A DNA stretch of 28,851 nucleotides from assembly GCA_045636125.1 (NCBI GenBank), contig JAZTWX010000036.1, positions 1-28,851 of the forward strand. The letters run 5' to 3'. Shown here piece by piece: positions 6,335 to 15,368 of this stretch. Under the pieces are notes generated by a model that was given only the letters and a program-made list of their open reading frames with translations, was not told where the DNA came from and searched no databases. The DNA is from HGM04593 sp045636125 (GTDB lineage: Bacteria > Bacteroidota > Bacteroidia > Bacteroidales > Bacteroidaceae). Position 1 is the stretch's first letter, and each line of letters opens with the position of its first letter. The position numbers were made by a program, and so were the translations under genes.

Positions 6335-9300
6335 CTATTCAATCTCTTTCTTTCCGTTTTTAATGTATATGCCCTTTGTGGCGGGTGTGCGCAAGGGGCG
6401 GCCCTGTAGGTCGTAGCAATTGGCGTTCTTGCTGTCGGTTGCAACGCCTTCAATGGCTGTGTTTGCGCTCGAATAGGTTATTGTAATGTTCTTGTTGCCC
6501 TTTATGTTTGCAAGCTCGCTGTAGTCGGTGTCGCAGGCAACAGCGTTCAAACCCTCGATTTGCGGGATTATGAGGTTGTAGGCATCGCCGGCTTTAACAT
6601 CCTTTGAACCGCTCTGCAGTGTGTTGCCATCTTCATCGACACAGGTGTATGTTACAGTGAAATAGGGCACAACGCTGTATTCGTAGAGCATAATGGGGTG
6701 GGGCTCCTTCCAGCCTGTGAGGGTGTTGTTCGAGTTTGCGTTCCAGTAGAGGCTCTTGCTGTCTTTCACGCTGAATGTACCGTCGTTGTTGAGCGTGAAG
6801 GTGAATGTGTCGCCGTTTTCGGCTGCGTATATGCGCCCACCGCTGTTGAGAGAGGGAATGTAGCAACCATACTCGTTACTCACTGTGTAGCCGCTGCCGC
6901 TTTCGTTGAGTGTCCACACAAAGGCGGGAGAGCCTTCGAGGATGTTGTTCGTGGTTTTAATCTCCTGACCGATTGCGACAACCGAAACGTAACCGCTGCG
7001 GCTTGTTTCGTTGTGGGCATTACGTATGAGGTAGCTTGCGCCGGGCTCAATTGTTGTAACTGCATTGCCCACGCTCTTGAAACCGCACTTGCCCTCGGTT
7101 GAGTAGATTACCTCAATCACGGTGTCGGCTGTGGGGGTAATTTCGCCGGTGGGCTGTTCGCTTGCAACGAATGTGAAATATTCAATCTGTGGGTAGGCCA
7201 CGGTGAATGTTCCGCCCACGGGGCAGCTTCCGGTAATTTCTTCAATGGTTCCGCCCTTTTCGTCCTTGCACTTGTATGTTATGCTGTATGCGCTGCGCTC
7301 GTATGTAACCTTTATGGTGCTGTGGCCCGAAACGTTCTCTATTACCGGTGCTGTGGCATTGCCTGTTGCCTCGTATGCCTTTATCGAGTGGTTGGGCAGT
7401 GTGGGGGCTGCGCAGGTGAAATTCTCGCCGGCGGGTGCTGCAGTGTAGTGTTTGCCCATTGCGTTACCCTCAGTGTCGTAGCAATCGAATGTTATCTGGT
7501 ACACCTTTTCGTATCTCCACGCCGAACCTTGCGGGTAAATGCCGCCGGTGTTCAGCGTGTTGGGGTTCTGGGTCGAGAGTTCGGGCATTGGGAATATTGC
7601 GCCCTCGCCCGCTTTTATTGAGTAATCGCCTGTGGCCTTGTTTAGAACACTTGTGTAGGTGGCAGGGGCGCTGCCAAGTGCAATGGGTGCTGTGAGCCCC
7701 GACAAATAGCGTCCTGTGGCGGTGTTGCGCAGTGTTATATTAAGTCCGTTGTCTGCGGCCTCTGCTGTGGTAACCTCCCACACATCGGCAGCGTATATGT
7801 TGTTCGTAACGGTGGCAAAGCCTCCATTGCTGTCGGCAATTGCGCGGCCGTTGAATTTTTCCACATTATTGACAATGCGCACGCAATCGCCCTGTGTGAG
7901 GTATGTAATGTCTATCTCCTCGTTTGCCAGCGGACGGAATTCCCATATACCGCCGTTGCCGTCGGCAGGGTTGCTCCACAGGTTTATGGAGTTTGTCTGG
8001 CCGGGGCCTGCAAAGTTGAGGCACATATTGGTGTTGGATACTTTTGTACTGCGTATGCTGTAGTTGTAATTGTCGCCGTTGGATGCGTAGGCGCGGTCAC
8101 CTAATATAAAGTCGTAGTGGCGGGTATTGTCATCATAGTCCCATCGACCGGTGTTGTTTTCGGCTGTGGGGGTGCTGTTTACCGAACCTCCGGGCTTTGC
8201 TTTGTTCACAATTGCATAGTGCCCGGGGTTGTTGGCATCTTCCATAAATGCCCATAGCTGGTAGTCGTATGCAGGCTCGCCCTCCTCGGCAACAACGCCG
8301 TTCCACAAACGGTTTACTCGTGAGTTACCCGTGCCAATGGTGGGTGAACCCTCGCGCAGCAGCTCAATGCACTTGCCCGCGCGGTTGTCGGTGGCTGTAG
8401 TTACAATGCGGTACCAGTTCTTCTGCTCCTCGGTAGAGTTCTTGGGCATAACTTTTGCATCCTTCTTGCCGTCGTTTATGTAGTGGCGGCCATACTCGTA
8501 GTTATTGTAGTTGAGCAACAGCGTGTCTTTTGTTATGCGCTGGCAAAAATCGTTGAAATTCTTTTTGTCGGCGGGTGTCCAGCCTGTTTCGGCAATAGCA
8601 ATGAGGCGTGGCAACGCAAGATATTCGAGCAGGTAGTTGCTCTGTACGTGTTCTGTCCAGAATGTTCCCTGCACGCCGATGTAATATTTCTGCAGTTCGG
8701 CGGGAACGGTCGACGGAACGGGTACATAATTATAGGTCTTTTCAACCGTGTCGTCACCGTATCCTGCTCCCACGGGCTCGCCGGGGTCGGTGCTCTGCTT
8801 GCGGTTTATGTAGTAAGGGCCCCAGGGGGTTATTACGCTGTTCATGCCAAGCTGGGCAGCCTTGAGTGCGCAGGGCTGCACCTGGCCGCTCTCCCAGCAC
8901 ATCATCATACCTTTTGTGCCGGCAATAAGGTCTACGTTTGTGCCGCTTGCGGTGAGGCTCTCGTTCCACATTATTACAGAGCGTTTTTTGTCACCCTCCT
9001 TTTGTGTGACGTGGTCCGATATCTGGCGGACAAAATAGGATTGCAGCTCGCGTATGTTGCTGAAATTCATCTTCTCCATAAGTGCCTGGCACTCGGCATT
9101 GCCCGCCCAAGCGCTGGTGGGTGTCTCGTCGCCGCCAATGTGTATCTGGTGGTAGGGGAAAATTTCAATGACCTCGTCAATTACATCCTTTACAAACTGC
9201 ACGGCAGCGGGGTTGGCAACGTTGAGCACGTCGCTGAAAATACCACCGTTCACCTGAACGCTGTGGCTGCCGTTGGGCCAGCAACTGAATTCGGGGTAGG

Positions 9301-10153
9301 CGGTGGAAACGGCGCAAGAGTGGCCGGGGAATTCAACCTCGGGGACAACCTCAATGTGTCGCTCCTTTGCGTAAGCGACAATCTCTTTTGCCTCCTCCTG
9401 TGTGTAGAAGTAGGGGCCATAAGGCTCGTTTGTGTAGTAACCGCCATACAAGGGGTCGACACTCCACGAATTGCTGCGTGTAGCACCCACGGTTGTGAGG
9501 CGGGGGTATTTCTTTATTTCCAGTCGCCAGCCCTGGTCGTCGGTGAGGTGCCAGTGGAAGCGGTTCATCTTGTAGTACGACATTACATCAATCATACGCT
9601 TGATTTCGTCGAGCGAGAAGAAGTGGCGGCTCACGTCGAGCATAAAACCGCGATACTCGAAGCGGGGTGCGTCTACAATGTTCACCACAGGCAGAGAGAA
9701 TTGAGTGACCGCTTCGTCCTTTACCTCGGCCATCACACAGGCGGGGAGCATCTTTTTCACGCTCTGGAACGCAAAGTAGAAACCAGCGGGGCTGTTGGCC
9801 GCAATTTCAATTGCATTTGCAGTAATGTCGAGTGTGTAACCTTCGTTGCCCAGTTGCTCGCCGCCGTTGTAGAGCGCGAGTGATATAAGGGCGTTCTCCT
9901 TTTCGCAACCAACAGTCACGGTGTAGCCGGTAACCTTCTCAATTACCGCTGCAAACTTTTCGGCTTCGCCGGTAATCTCTTTTGAAAGGCTGCCGGTGTA
10001 AATGCCGAATTCGGCGGGGAGAACTAAACTGCCGCTGCCCACAATAAGGCTCTTGGGTGCGGGGGTGAGATTGATACTGCTGTTGGCTGCAACGGGGGCT
10101 GCACAACACATAATTGCAATTGCTGCAAGAACGGGAATTAATATTCTTTTCAT
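6335..10153 (-). CDS. exported GH20 beta-N-acetylhexosaminidase, multidomain
   Basis: A 1272-residue exported enzyme. Signal peptide 1-23 (cleavage near AAN). A GH20b-type N-terminal domain (about 28-155) is followed by the GH20 TIM barrel (about 165-520) with FHWHLTDDQGW (199-209) and the catalytic pair HIGGDE, Asp342-Glu343. It should release terminal GlcNAc or GalNAc from glycoproteins, glycosaminoglycan or chitin-like oligosaccharides, at the cell surface or in the periplasm. Residues about 580-820 look like a ricin-type or related beta-trefoil carbohydrate-binding region. Three related MucBP-like repeats follow, each with an aromatic-x-[IV]-[TS]-[FY] start and an I-x-V-x-Y end. The tail CYDLQGRPL ... 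KGIYIKNGKK resembles the C-terminal segment of many Prevotella and Bacteroides secreted proteins and may be a sorting-type domain. It is unusually long for GH20 and leads a four-gene operon. Confidence 0.95.
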   Translation of the reverse strand: MKRILIPVLAAIAIMCCAAPVAANSSINLTPAPKSLIVGSGSLVLPAEFGIYTGSLSKEITGEAEKFAAVIEKVTGYTVTVGCEKENALISLALYNGGEQLGNEGYTLDITANAIEIAANSPAGFYFAFQSVKKMLPACVMAEVKDEAVTQFSLPVVNIVDAPRFEYRGFMLDVSRHFFSLDEIKRMIDVMSYYKMNRFHWHLTDDQGWRLEIKKYPRLTTVGATRSNSWSVDPLYGGYYTNEPYGPYFYTQEEAKEIVAYAKERHIEVVPEVEFPGHSCAVSTAYPEFSCWPNGSHSVQVNGGIFSDVLNVANPAAVQFVKDVIDEVIEIFPYHQIHIGGDETPTSAWAGNAECQALMEKMNFSNIRELQSYFVRQISDHVTQKEGDKKRSVIMWNESLTASGTNVDLIAGTKGMMMCWESGQVQPCALKAAQLGMNSVITPWGPYYINRKQSTDPGEPVGAGYGDDTVEKTYNYVPVPSTVPAELQKYYIGVQGTFWTEHVQSNYLLEYLALPRLIAIAETGWTPADKKNFNDFCQRITKDTLLLNYNNYEYGRHYINDGKKDAKVMPKNSTEEQKNWYRIVTTATDNRAGKCIELLREGSPTIGTGNSRVNRLWNGVVAEEGEPAYDYQLWAFMEDANNPGHYAIVNKAKPGGSVNSTPTAENNTGRWDYDDNTRHYDFILGDRAYASNGDNYNYSIRSTKVSNTNMCLNFAGPGQTNSINLWSNPADGNGGIWEFRPLANEEIDITYLTQGDCVRIVNNVEKFNGRAIADSNGGFATVTNNIYAADVWEVTTAEAADNGLNITLRNTATGRYLSGLTAPIALGSAPATYTSVLNKATGDYSIKAGEGAIFPMPELSTQNPNTLNTGGIYPQGSAWRYEKVYQITFDCYDTEGNAMGKHYTAAPAGENFTCAAPTLPNHSIKAYEATGNATAPVIENVSGHSTIKVTYERSAYSITYKCKDEKGGTIEEITGSCPVGGTFTVAYPQIEYFTFVASEQPTGEITPTADTVIEVIYSTEGKCGFKSVGNAVTTIEPGASYLIRNAHNETSRSGYVSVVAIGQEIKTTNNILEGSPAFVWTLNESGSGYTVSNEYGCYIPSLNSGGRIYAAENGDTFTFTLNNDGTFSVKDSKSLYWNANSNNTLTGWKEPHPIMLYEYSVVPYFTVTYTCVDEDGNTLQSGSKDVKAGDAYNLIIPQIEGLNAVACDTDYSELANIKGNKNITITYSSANTAIEGVATDSKNANCYDLQGRPLRTPATKGIYIKNGKKEIE

Positions 10154-10174
10154 AATACGTATTTGCGGTTAGTG

Positions 10175-10205
10175 CAAAAATAACTAAATAATCTTATTAA
10201 TAAAA
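10175..10205 (-). promoter_or_regulatory. putative promoter of the GH20 operon
   Basis: Minus-strand TATTTTTG (10182..10175) fits TAnnTTTG and is followed by C. TTTT (10205..10202) lies exactly 19 bases upstream, the same spacing as in the tRNA-Lys promoter of this window. It ends 21 bases before the start codon. Confidence 0.6.
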
Positions 10206-10324
10206 TTAATATGTATAATAATTATAAAGTGGCGTGTTCACTACTTGCTGCAAATTAATTGCACCTGCATAGCCTGTCTTTCAAAAATTATTGCTATTTT
10301 TGAGATAAATACCGAAAATGCGCT

Positions 10325-10338
10325 GTGTATTAATACAC
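10325..10338. promoter_or_regulatory. 14-bp palindrome between GH20 and S9 peptidase genes
   Basis: GTGTATTAATACAC is a perfect palindrome; a half-copy GTGTATT recurs at 10342..10348. It lies 51 bases before the S9 start codon in a 235-base divergent region. A candidate operator; no regulator gene is nearby. A plus-strand TATTTTTG at 10295..10302, upstream of the palindrome, is a possible -7 element for the peptidase, which would put the palindrome in the early transcribed leader. Confidence 0.4.
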
Positions 10339-10388
10339 TTTGTGTATTTTCGCCACATTATGCGCCAATAAATTAAATAAACAATAAA

Positions 10389-12956
10389 ATGAAAAGATTC
10401 TTAATTGCTTTTGCGGCCCTTTTAGGCCTTGCGGTAACGGCCGGCGCCGACACTGTAAAGACTATGAAAATGCTCTCACCCGTGAAGGTGCGTTGCGCGT
10501 TGTTCACCGACTCCATCGACACCAAGGGTAAAAAGCACGACAAACACACTATTCTTATGAGCACAAATGTTCCCTTGAAGAACGACAGCGATGCGTGTGC
10601 CATTGCCGAGGCCGACACTTGCGGCTTTATAACCACCACCCGCGCAGCAGGCGACAATATTTATGTGTTCACCACCAACCTGCGTGCCGACCGCTTTGCA
10701 AAGGCGAAAATAAAGATTACCTCTCCTGCCCGTTTCGAGGTTTATGTGGACGGAGCAATAAAACCGGTAGCCGTGAACGGCGGCGTGCACAATGCAAAAA
10801 TGGCGGTGCAGGACTCCTTGAAGGGCGCAACCCCCGCAGAATTTGAGCTGCGTATGGAGCCCCAGACACTATACACCCTCGCGGTTAAAATGCTTGTTGA
10901 AGCCGACGATGCCTGTGCCCCCGCACTCAGTGTTTCGTATACTACTCCCGGCGACAGCCTCACACAAATAGCTTGCGCTCCCGCTCTCAAGGGCCGCTAT
11001 CTGCTGCCGCAGACAATATATGGCAACCGTGTGCAGTGGGTGAGCGTTTCGCCCGACGGCCGCTATATGCTCACAAACTACCTCGACTATTACAACAGCC
11101 GTCGCAACAACAGCTACACGGTGCTCAGCGACATAAAGAGTGGCAAGAAGATTACAACCTTCCCTGCGGGCCACAAGTCACTCTCGTGGACACCCCTCAC
11201 ATCGCAATTGTACTACAAGGCCTCGTCGGAGAACGGGGAGAAGATAATTCTTGTAAACCCCGCAACCTTGCAGGAAACATTGCTTGCCGACAATCTTCCC
11301 GAGGGTGGTGCCCGTCTCTCTCCCGACGAAAAGTCGCTCTACTACACAATTACCGAGCAGCTTGAAGCCGACAAAGCTCCCGTTCACCGCTTGCTCAACC
11401 GTGGCGATCGCATCCCCGGTGGCCGTGGCCGCAGCTTCATATGGCGTTACGACCTTGCAACGGGTGTGCGCGAACGCCTCACCGCAGGCTTGCGCTCAAC
11501 CGCTCTTTGCGACATAAGCGCCGACGGCCGTTACATCCTCTATTCTTGTGGCGAGCCAGTCGACAACAAATGGCCTTTCAGCAAAAACTCGCTTTTCCGC
11601 CTGAACGTGCAGACATTGGAGGTTGACACCCTTTTCACCGATGAGTATTTCTTTGGCGGTGTTGCACGCTTTTCGCCCGATGGCTCACAGGTGCTCCTCA
11701 CCGGCGGCCCCGAATCGTTCGGCGGCGTGGGTAAGAACTGCGGTTCGCACCCCATTGCCAATAATTACGACACGCAGGCATACATCTACACAATAGACGG
11801 CGGAGCGATTGATCCCATAACAAAGGATTTCGACCCCACTGTGCAGTTCCTCCAATGGAACAGTAAGGACAATTGCATCTATTTCCTCACTAACGACTGC
11901 GACCGTAAACCCGTTTACCGCTATAATCCTGCCAAGAAGAATTTTGAAAAACTTCCCTTGGAGGGCGATTGCGTGCGTTCGTTCTCGTTGAGCAGCAAAG
12001 CATCGGTTGCCGGTTATGTGAGCGTGACAGCGAGTAGCGGCCAGGCAGGATATCTCTTCGATGCGCGCAAGGGGAAAAGCACTCTCATAGCCCAGCCTCA
12101 TTCGGCCGACCTTGAAAAAATTGAACTTGGAGAAATACACGACTGGAACTTCACAGCGTCCGACGGCACAGAGATTGACTGCTTCTATTGCCTCCCTCCC
12201 GCTTACGATGCAACAAAAAAATATCCTCTCATTGTCTATTATTACGGCGGAACAACTCCCACCGTGCAGGAGATGGACAACCCTTACGCAGCACAGCTCT
12301 TCTCGTCACGCGGTTACATAACCCTTGTTGTAAATCCCAGCGGAACAATTGGTTACGGACAGGAATTTTCGGCCCGCCACGTGAATGCGTGGGGACAGCG
12401 CACTTCCGACGATATTATTGAGGGTACAAAGGAGTTCTGCAAGCAATTCAGCAGCGTCGACTCGGAGCACATCGGTTGCTTGGGTGCCTCATACGGAGGT
12501 TTTATGACACAGTATCTGCAAACACGCACCGATATTTTTGCTGCAGCCGCTTCGCACGCGGGTATAAGCAATGTCACAAGCTATTGGGGCGAGGGCTACT
12601 GGGGCGTGGGCTACAACGCTGTTGCTGCAGCACAGAGCTATCCCTGGAACAACCCCACACTCTTTACCCAACAGGGTTCGCTCTTTAATGCCGACAAGAT
12701 AAACACACCGCTGTTGTTGCTCCACGGCACTGCCGATACCAACGTGCCAGTGGGCGAGAGCATACAGCTCTACAACGCATTGCGCATTCTTGGAAAAACA
12801 GTCGAGTTTATCCGTGTCGACGGGGAGGACCACTTTATAGCCGATGTTCCCAAGCGCATTCTGTGGCACAACAGCATAATGGCGTGGTTCGAGCGTTGGT
12901 TAAAGAACGACGCCCGTTGGTGGAACGATATTTATCCCGAACGCCTTATAAAATAA
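10389..12956 (+). CDS. exported S9 family peptidase (prolyl oligopeptidase/DPP-type)
   Basis: An 855-residue serine peptidase with a signal peptide (about 1-20, cleaved near AGA). The middle part is a beta-propeller with repeated SPDG-like blades (VSPDGRYM, LSPDEKSL, ISADGRYI, FSPDGSQV). The C-terminal alpha/beta-hydrolase domain has the nucleophile in GASYGGF (Ser701), the acid in HGTADTNVP (Asp783) and the base in GEDHF (His815), all present. It should cleave oligopeptides in the periplasm, in the manner of DPP4, DPP5 or acylaminoacyl peptidases; the exact specificity is not visible. It is divergent from the GH20 operon and followed 6 bases later by a DUF456 membrane protein gene. Start MKRFLIAFAALLG is the only one that yields the signal peptide. 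Confidence 0.93.
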   Translation: MKRFLIAFAALLGLAVTAGADTVKTMKMLSPVKVRCALFTDSIDTKGKKHDKHTILMSTNVPLKNDSDACAIAEADTCGFITTTRAAGDNIYVFTTNLRADRFAKAKIKITSPARFEVYVDGAIKPVAVNGGVHNAKMAVQDSLKGATPAEFELRMEPQTLYTLAVKMLVEADDACAPALSVSYTTPGDSLTQIACAPALKGRYLLPQTIYGNRVQWVSVSPDGRYMLTNYLDYYNSRRNNSYTVLSDIKSGKKITTFPAGHKSLSWTPLTSQLYYKASSENGEKIILVNPATLQETLLADNLPEGGARLSPDEKSLYYTITEQLEADKAPVHRLLNRGDRIPGGRGRSFIWRYDLATGVRERLTAGLRSTALCDISADGRYILYSCGEPVDNKWPFSKNSLFRLNVQTLEVDTLFTDEYFFGGVARFSPDGSQVLLTGGPESFGGVGKNCGSHPIANNYDTQAYIYTIDGGAIDPITKDFDPTVQFLQWNSKDNCIYFLTNDCDRKPVYRYNPAKKNFEKLPLEGDCVRSFSLSSKASVAGYVSVTASSGQAGYLFDARKGKSTLIAQPHSADLEKIELGEIHDWNFTASDGTEIDCFYCLPPAYDATKKYPLIVYYYGGTTPTVQEMDNPYAAQLFSSRGYITLVVNPSGTIGYGQEFSARHVNAWGQRTSDDIIEGTKEFCKQFSSVDSEHIGCLGASYGGFMTQYLQTRTDIFAAAASHAGISNVTSYWGEGYWGVGYNAVAAAQSYPWNNPTLFTQQGSLFNADKINTPLLLLHGTADTNVPVGESIQLYNALRILGKTVEFIRVDGEDHFIADVPKRILWHNSIMAWFERWLKNDARWWNDIYPERLIK

Positions 12957-12962
12957 TCGTTT

Positions 12963-13436
12963 ATGGATTTTCTTTTACAGTCCGTGGCAATAGTATGTGG
13001 CGCGGTGGGTCTGCTGGGGGCAGTGCTCCCGGCGCTCCCCGGGCCGCCTGTCGCTTATGCGGGTGCGCTGTTGCTCCTGTTGTGCCCCGGAGCCGAAGTA
13101 TCTACAACCTTTCTTGTAGCATCGGGCATAATAATGCTGGCAATAACAGCAGTGGACTATCTGCTGCCTGTGTGGTTCACAAAAATGAGCGGAGGCTCCA
13201 AAGAGAGTGTACGTGGAGCATTGGCGGGGATGGTTCTTGGCCTCTTTTTCTTGCCGTGGGGCTTGGTGCTAGGTCCTTTTCTGGGAGCTTTTGCAGGGGA
13301 ATATATAGCCTGCAACCGTGCAGGGAAGGCATTCAAGGTGGCATCGGCCTCTTTTATCGCCTTCTTGGTAACAACAATGCTGAAAATTATCTACGGTGTA
13401 GTAATTCTCTTTTATATAGTAAAAGCGCTTGTGTAA
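12963..13436 (+). CDS. DUF456 family membrane protein
   Basis: A 157-residue, very hydrophobic protein with four to five predicted membrane segments (about 5-25, 28-43, 48-72, 87-112, 128-155). The glycine/proline-rich GAVLPALPGPPVAYAG near the N-terminus and the GxxxGxxxGPFLGAFAGE loop are typical of DUF456, an inner-membrane family of unknown role. It starts 6 bases after the S9 peptidase stop, so the two are probably co-transcribed, but a functional link is not established. Its last codons and stop are built into the intrinsic terminator that follows. Confidence 0.88.
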   Translation: MDFLLQSVAIVCGAVGLLGAVLPALPGPPVAYAGALLLLLCPGAEVSTTFLVASGIIMLAITAVDYLLPVWFTKMSGGSKESVRGALAGMVLGLFFLPWGLVLGPFLGAFAGEYIACNRAGKAFKVASASFIAFLVTTMLKIIYGVVILFYIVKALV

Positions 13437-13449
13437 AGCGCTTTTTTTT
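13421..13449 (+). terminator. intrinsic terminator overlapping two stop codons
   Basis: AAAAGCGCTT (13421..13430) pairs with AAGCGCTTTT (13436..13445) around GTGTA and is followed by more T to 13449. It contains the DUF456 stop (13434..13436) and touches the stop of the convergent TRIC-family gene (13448..13450). Confidence 0.85.
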
Positions 13450-14104
13450 ATTCTACATGGCTGCCTTTTAATGTTGGCAGGCAGATGTGATATTTTACCG
13501 AAAGAACACGCACCAGGAATACGCTTATACCACAAATTGTGTGTGTGATTATCGTGTCGGCACCCAACCACATTGAAATTCCGAATACAATTCCACCGAT
13601 AACGCAGGCCATCGCATAAATCTCTTTTCTGAAGATGAGCGGAATTTCATTGATGAAAACATCGCGTATGACACCGCCCGCAGCACCGGTCATTGTACCC
13701 ATTACAATTCCAACCCACAGCGGGAAACCGCAGTCAATGCTCTTCTGAATACCAACAACGGTGAAAAGTGCAAGGCCCACGGCGTCGAAAATGAAGAACG
13801 TATTGTGCATGCGTATGAGCCAACGGCCAAAAAGAATAACCCACAACAGCGCAAGGCCCGACCAACAGAGATATATGGGGTCGGTCATCCAAAAGGGAGT
13901 GACTCCCAGCATCATATCGCGGAACGTACCGCCGCCGATAGCCGTCGCAAGTCCCACCACGTATGCTCCGAACCAGTCGAAATGTTTGGCCGATGCAAGT
14001 CTTATACCGCTTATGGCAAACGCAAATGTTCCCACAAACTCAAAAATGGTGGGCAGGTTGAGTGCTGCAAAATAGTCTATTATGGTCTTCAAGAATTGTT
14101 CCAT
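13448..14104 (-). CDS. trimeric intracellular cation channel family protein (UPF0126)
   Basis: A 218-residue inner-membrane protein with about seven hydrophobic segments and an internal duplication. Each half has the glycine-rich kink and signature of the family: GGGTFRD (57-63) and GGVIRD (143-148). The bacterial TRIC homologues (YicG/UPF0126) form homotrimeric monovalent cation channels. Monocistronic, convergent with DUF456 and sharing its terminator. Start ATG 14104 gives a short amphipathic N-terminus before the first segment, and a TATATTCG lies on the minus strand at 14137..14130. Confidence 0.94.
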   Translation of the reverse strand: MEQFLKTIIDYFAALNLPTIFEFVGTFAFAISGIRLASAKHFDWFGAYVVGLATAIGGGTFRDMMLGVTPFWMTDPIYLCWSGLALLWVILFGRWLIRMHNTFFIFDAVGLALFTVVGIQKSIDCGFPLWVGIVMGTMTGAAGGVIRDVFINEIPLIFRKEIYAMACVIGGIVFGISMWLGADTIITHTICGISVFLVRVLSVKYHICLPTLKGSHVE

Positions 14105-14364
14105 AGTTCGCTGTTGTGTTATTTCGGCGCGAATATATAGATAAAAAAGATATTTAGCCGTTTTTTGAGTGATAAAAAATGAATGCAGCCCTCCGCGGTG
14201 TACTTAAAATCCCTTTTCAGGCGTTATAAATGAAATATTTTACCAGACTATTCTCCCTAACGTATGTAAAGGAACTTTGCGTCAACTGCTAAATATTCAG
14301 GCAAGCATTGTGGAATTTCACCCGTTTATTCATATATTAGCAACAGGAAAACAAAAATACAATT

Positions 14365-15363
14365 ATGAACGGATATACAGCGGCTGCTACGCGATACGAC
14401 AACAGCGACACACTCTACCGCCGATGCGGCAACAGCGGGGTGCTACTGCCTAAAATAAGCCTCGGCTTGTGGCAGAATTTCGGTGCGAACGCATCGTTCG
14501 ACAATTGTCGCGAGGTGCTGCGCTATGCTTTCGACAATGGAATAACGCATTTCGACCTTGCCAACAATTACGGCCCCCCTCCCGGCAGTGCCGAAACACT
14601 CTTCGGGCAGGTGCTTAAAACGGATTTTGCCCCTTACCGCGACGAATTGTTTGTTGCCACCAAGGCCGGCTACGATATGTGGCAGGGCCCTTATGGCAGC
14701 TGGGGGTCGCGCAAACACATAATGGCAAGCCTCGATTGCAGCCTCAAACGTATGGGGCTCGAATATGTCGACCTCTTCTACACCCATCGTTACGACCCTG
14801 TTACCCCGCTTGAAGAGACTCTGCAGACGCTTGTCGACATTGTGCGTGCGGGCAAGGCTCTCTACATAGGAATTTCCCGTTGGCCGCTCGAAGCGCTTAA
14901 ATATGCCAACGAGTATCTGCGTTCGCGCGATGTCCCACCGTTGATATATCAGGGGCGTCTCAATCTTCTCGACCGCGCGGTAGAGGAGGAGGGCATTTGC
15001 GACTATTGTGCCGCCAATGGCATAGGCTTCATCTCGTTTTCGGCATTGGGGCAGGGGTTGCTCACTCCCCGTTATCTTGGTGGCATCCCCGGCGATTCTC
15101 GAATGGCCGCTGCCGGCTCTTTGCCGCAGGAAAAACTCACGCCCGAATTGCAAGAATATCTTCGCTCGCTCAACGACATTGCCGTGCAGCGCAACGAACC
15201 GATGGCTGCAATGGCGCTTGCGTGGGTGCTGTCGCGCAAGGCGGTAACATCGGTGCTTGTGGGTGCGCGCAACGTGCAACAGTTTGCCGACAGCCAGCAA
15301 TGCATCAATCTTCCATCGCAAGGGCTCGAAAATCTCCCCTTCTACGGGCATAAAGTATTTTAA
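14365..15363 (+). CDS. aldo/keto reductase, YghZ/L-glyceraldehyde 3-phosphate reductase type
   Basis: A 332-residue NADPH-dependent oxidoreductase of the AKR superfamily. The catalytic tetrad is complete: Asp64 and Tyr69 in FDLANNYG, Lys100 in ATKAGYDM and His141 in FYTHRYD. The N-terminal YRRCGNSGVLLPKISLGLW and the GPYGSWGSRKH segment are characteristic of the YghZ (Gpr) branch, which reduces L-glyceraldehyde 3-phosphate and related aldehydes such as methylglyoxal. Cytosolic. The C-terminal VLVGARN contacts the cofactor phosphate in this family. A PAP2 phosphatase gene follows 5 bases later. The 260 bases upstream (14105..14364) hold no convincing gene or consensus promoter; AACTTTGC at 14273..14280 is only a partial match. 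Confidence 0.94.
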   Translation: MNGYTAAATRYDNSDTLYRRCGNSGVLLPKISLGLWQNFGANASFDNCREVLRYAFDNGITHFDLANNYGPPPGSAETLFGQVLKTDFAPYRDELFVATKAGYDMWQGPYGSWGSRKHIMASLDCSLKRMGLEYVDLFYTHRYDPVTPLEETLQTLVDIVRAGKALYIGISRWPLEALKYANEYLRSRDVPPLIYQGRLNLLDRAVEEEGICDYCAANGIGFISFSALGQGLLTPRYLGGIPGDSRMAAAGSLPQEKLTPELQEYLRSLNDIAVQRNEPMAAMALAWVLSRKAVTSVLVGARNVQQFADSQQCINLPSQGLENLPFYGHKVF

Positions 15364-15368
15364 GTAAA

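Noticed and set aside
8483..9883. 466-codon open frame on the plus strand
   Set aside because: Lies wholly antisense to the catalytic part of the GH20 gene, whose motifs are unmistakable; the translation is cysteine- and valine-rich with no domain. Long antisense frames arise from the codon bias of GC-rich genes.
14443..15351. 302-codon minus-strand frame
   Set aside because: Antisense to the aldo/keto reductase with its complete catalytic tetrad; a shadow frame.
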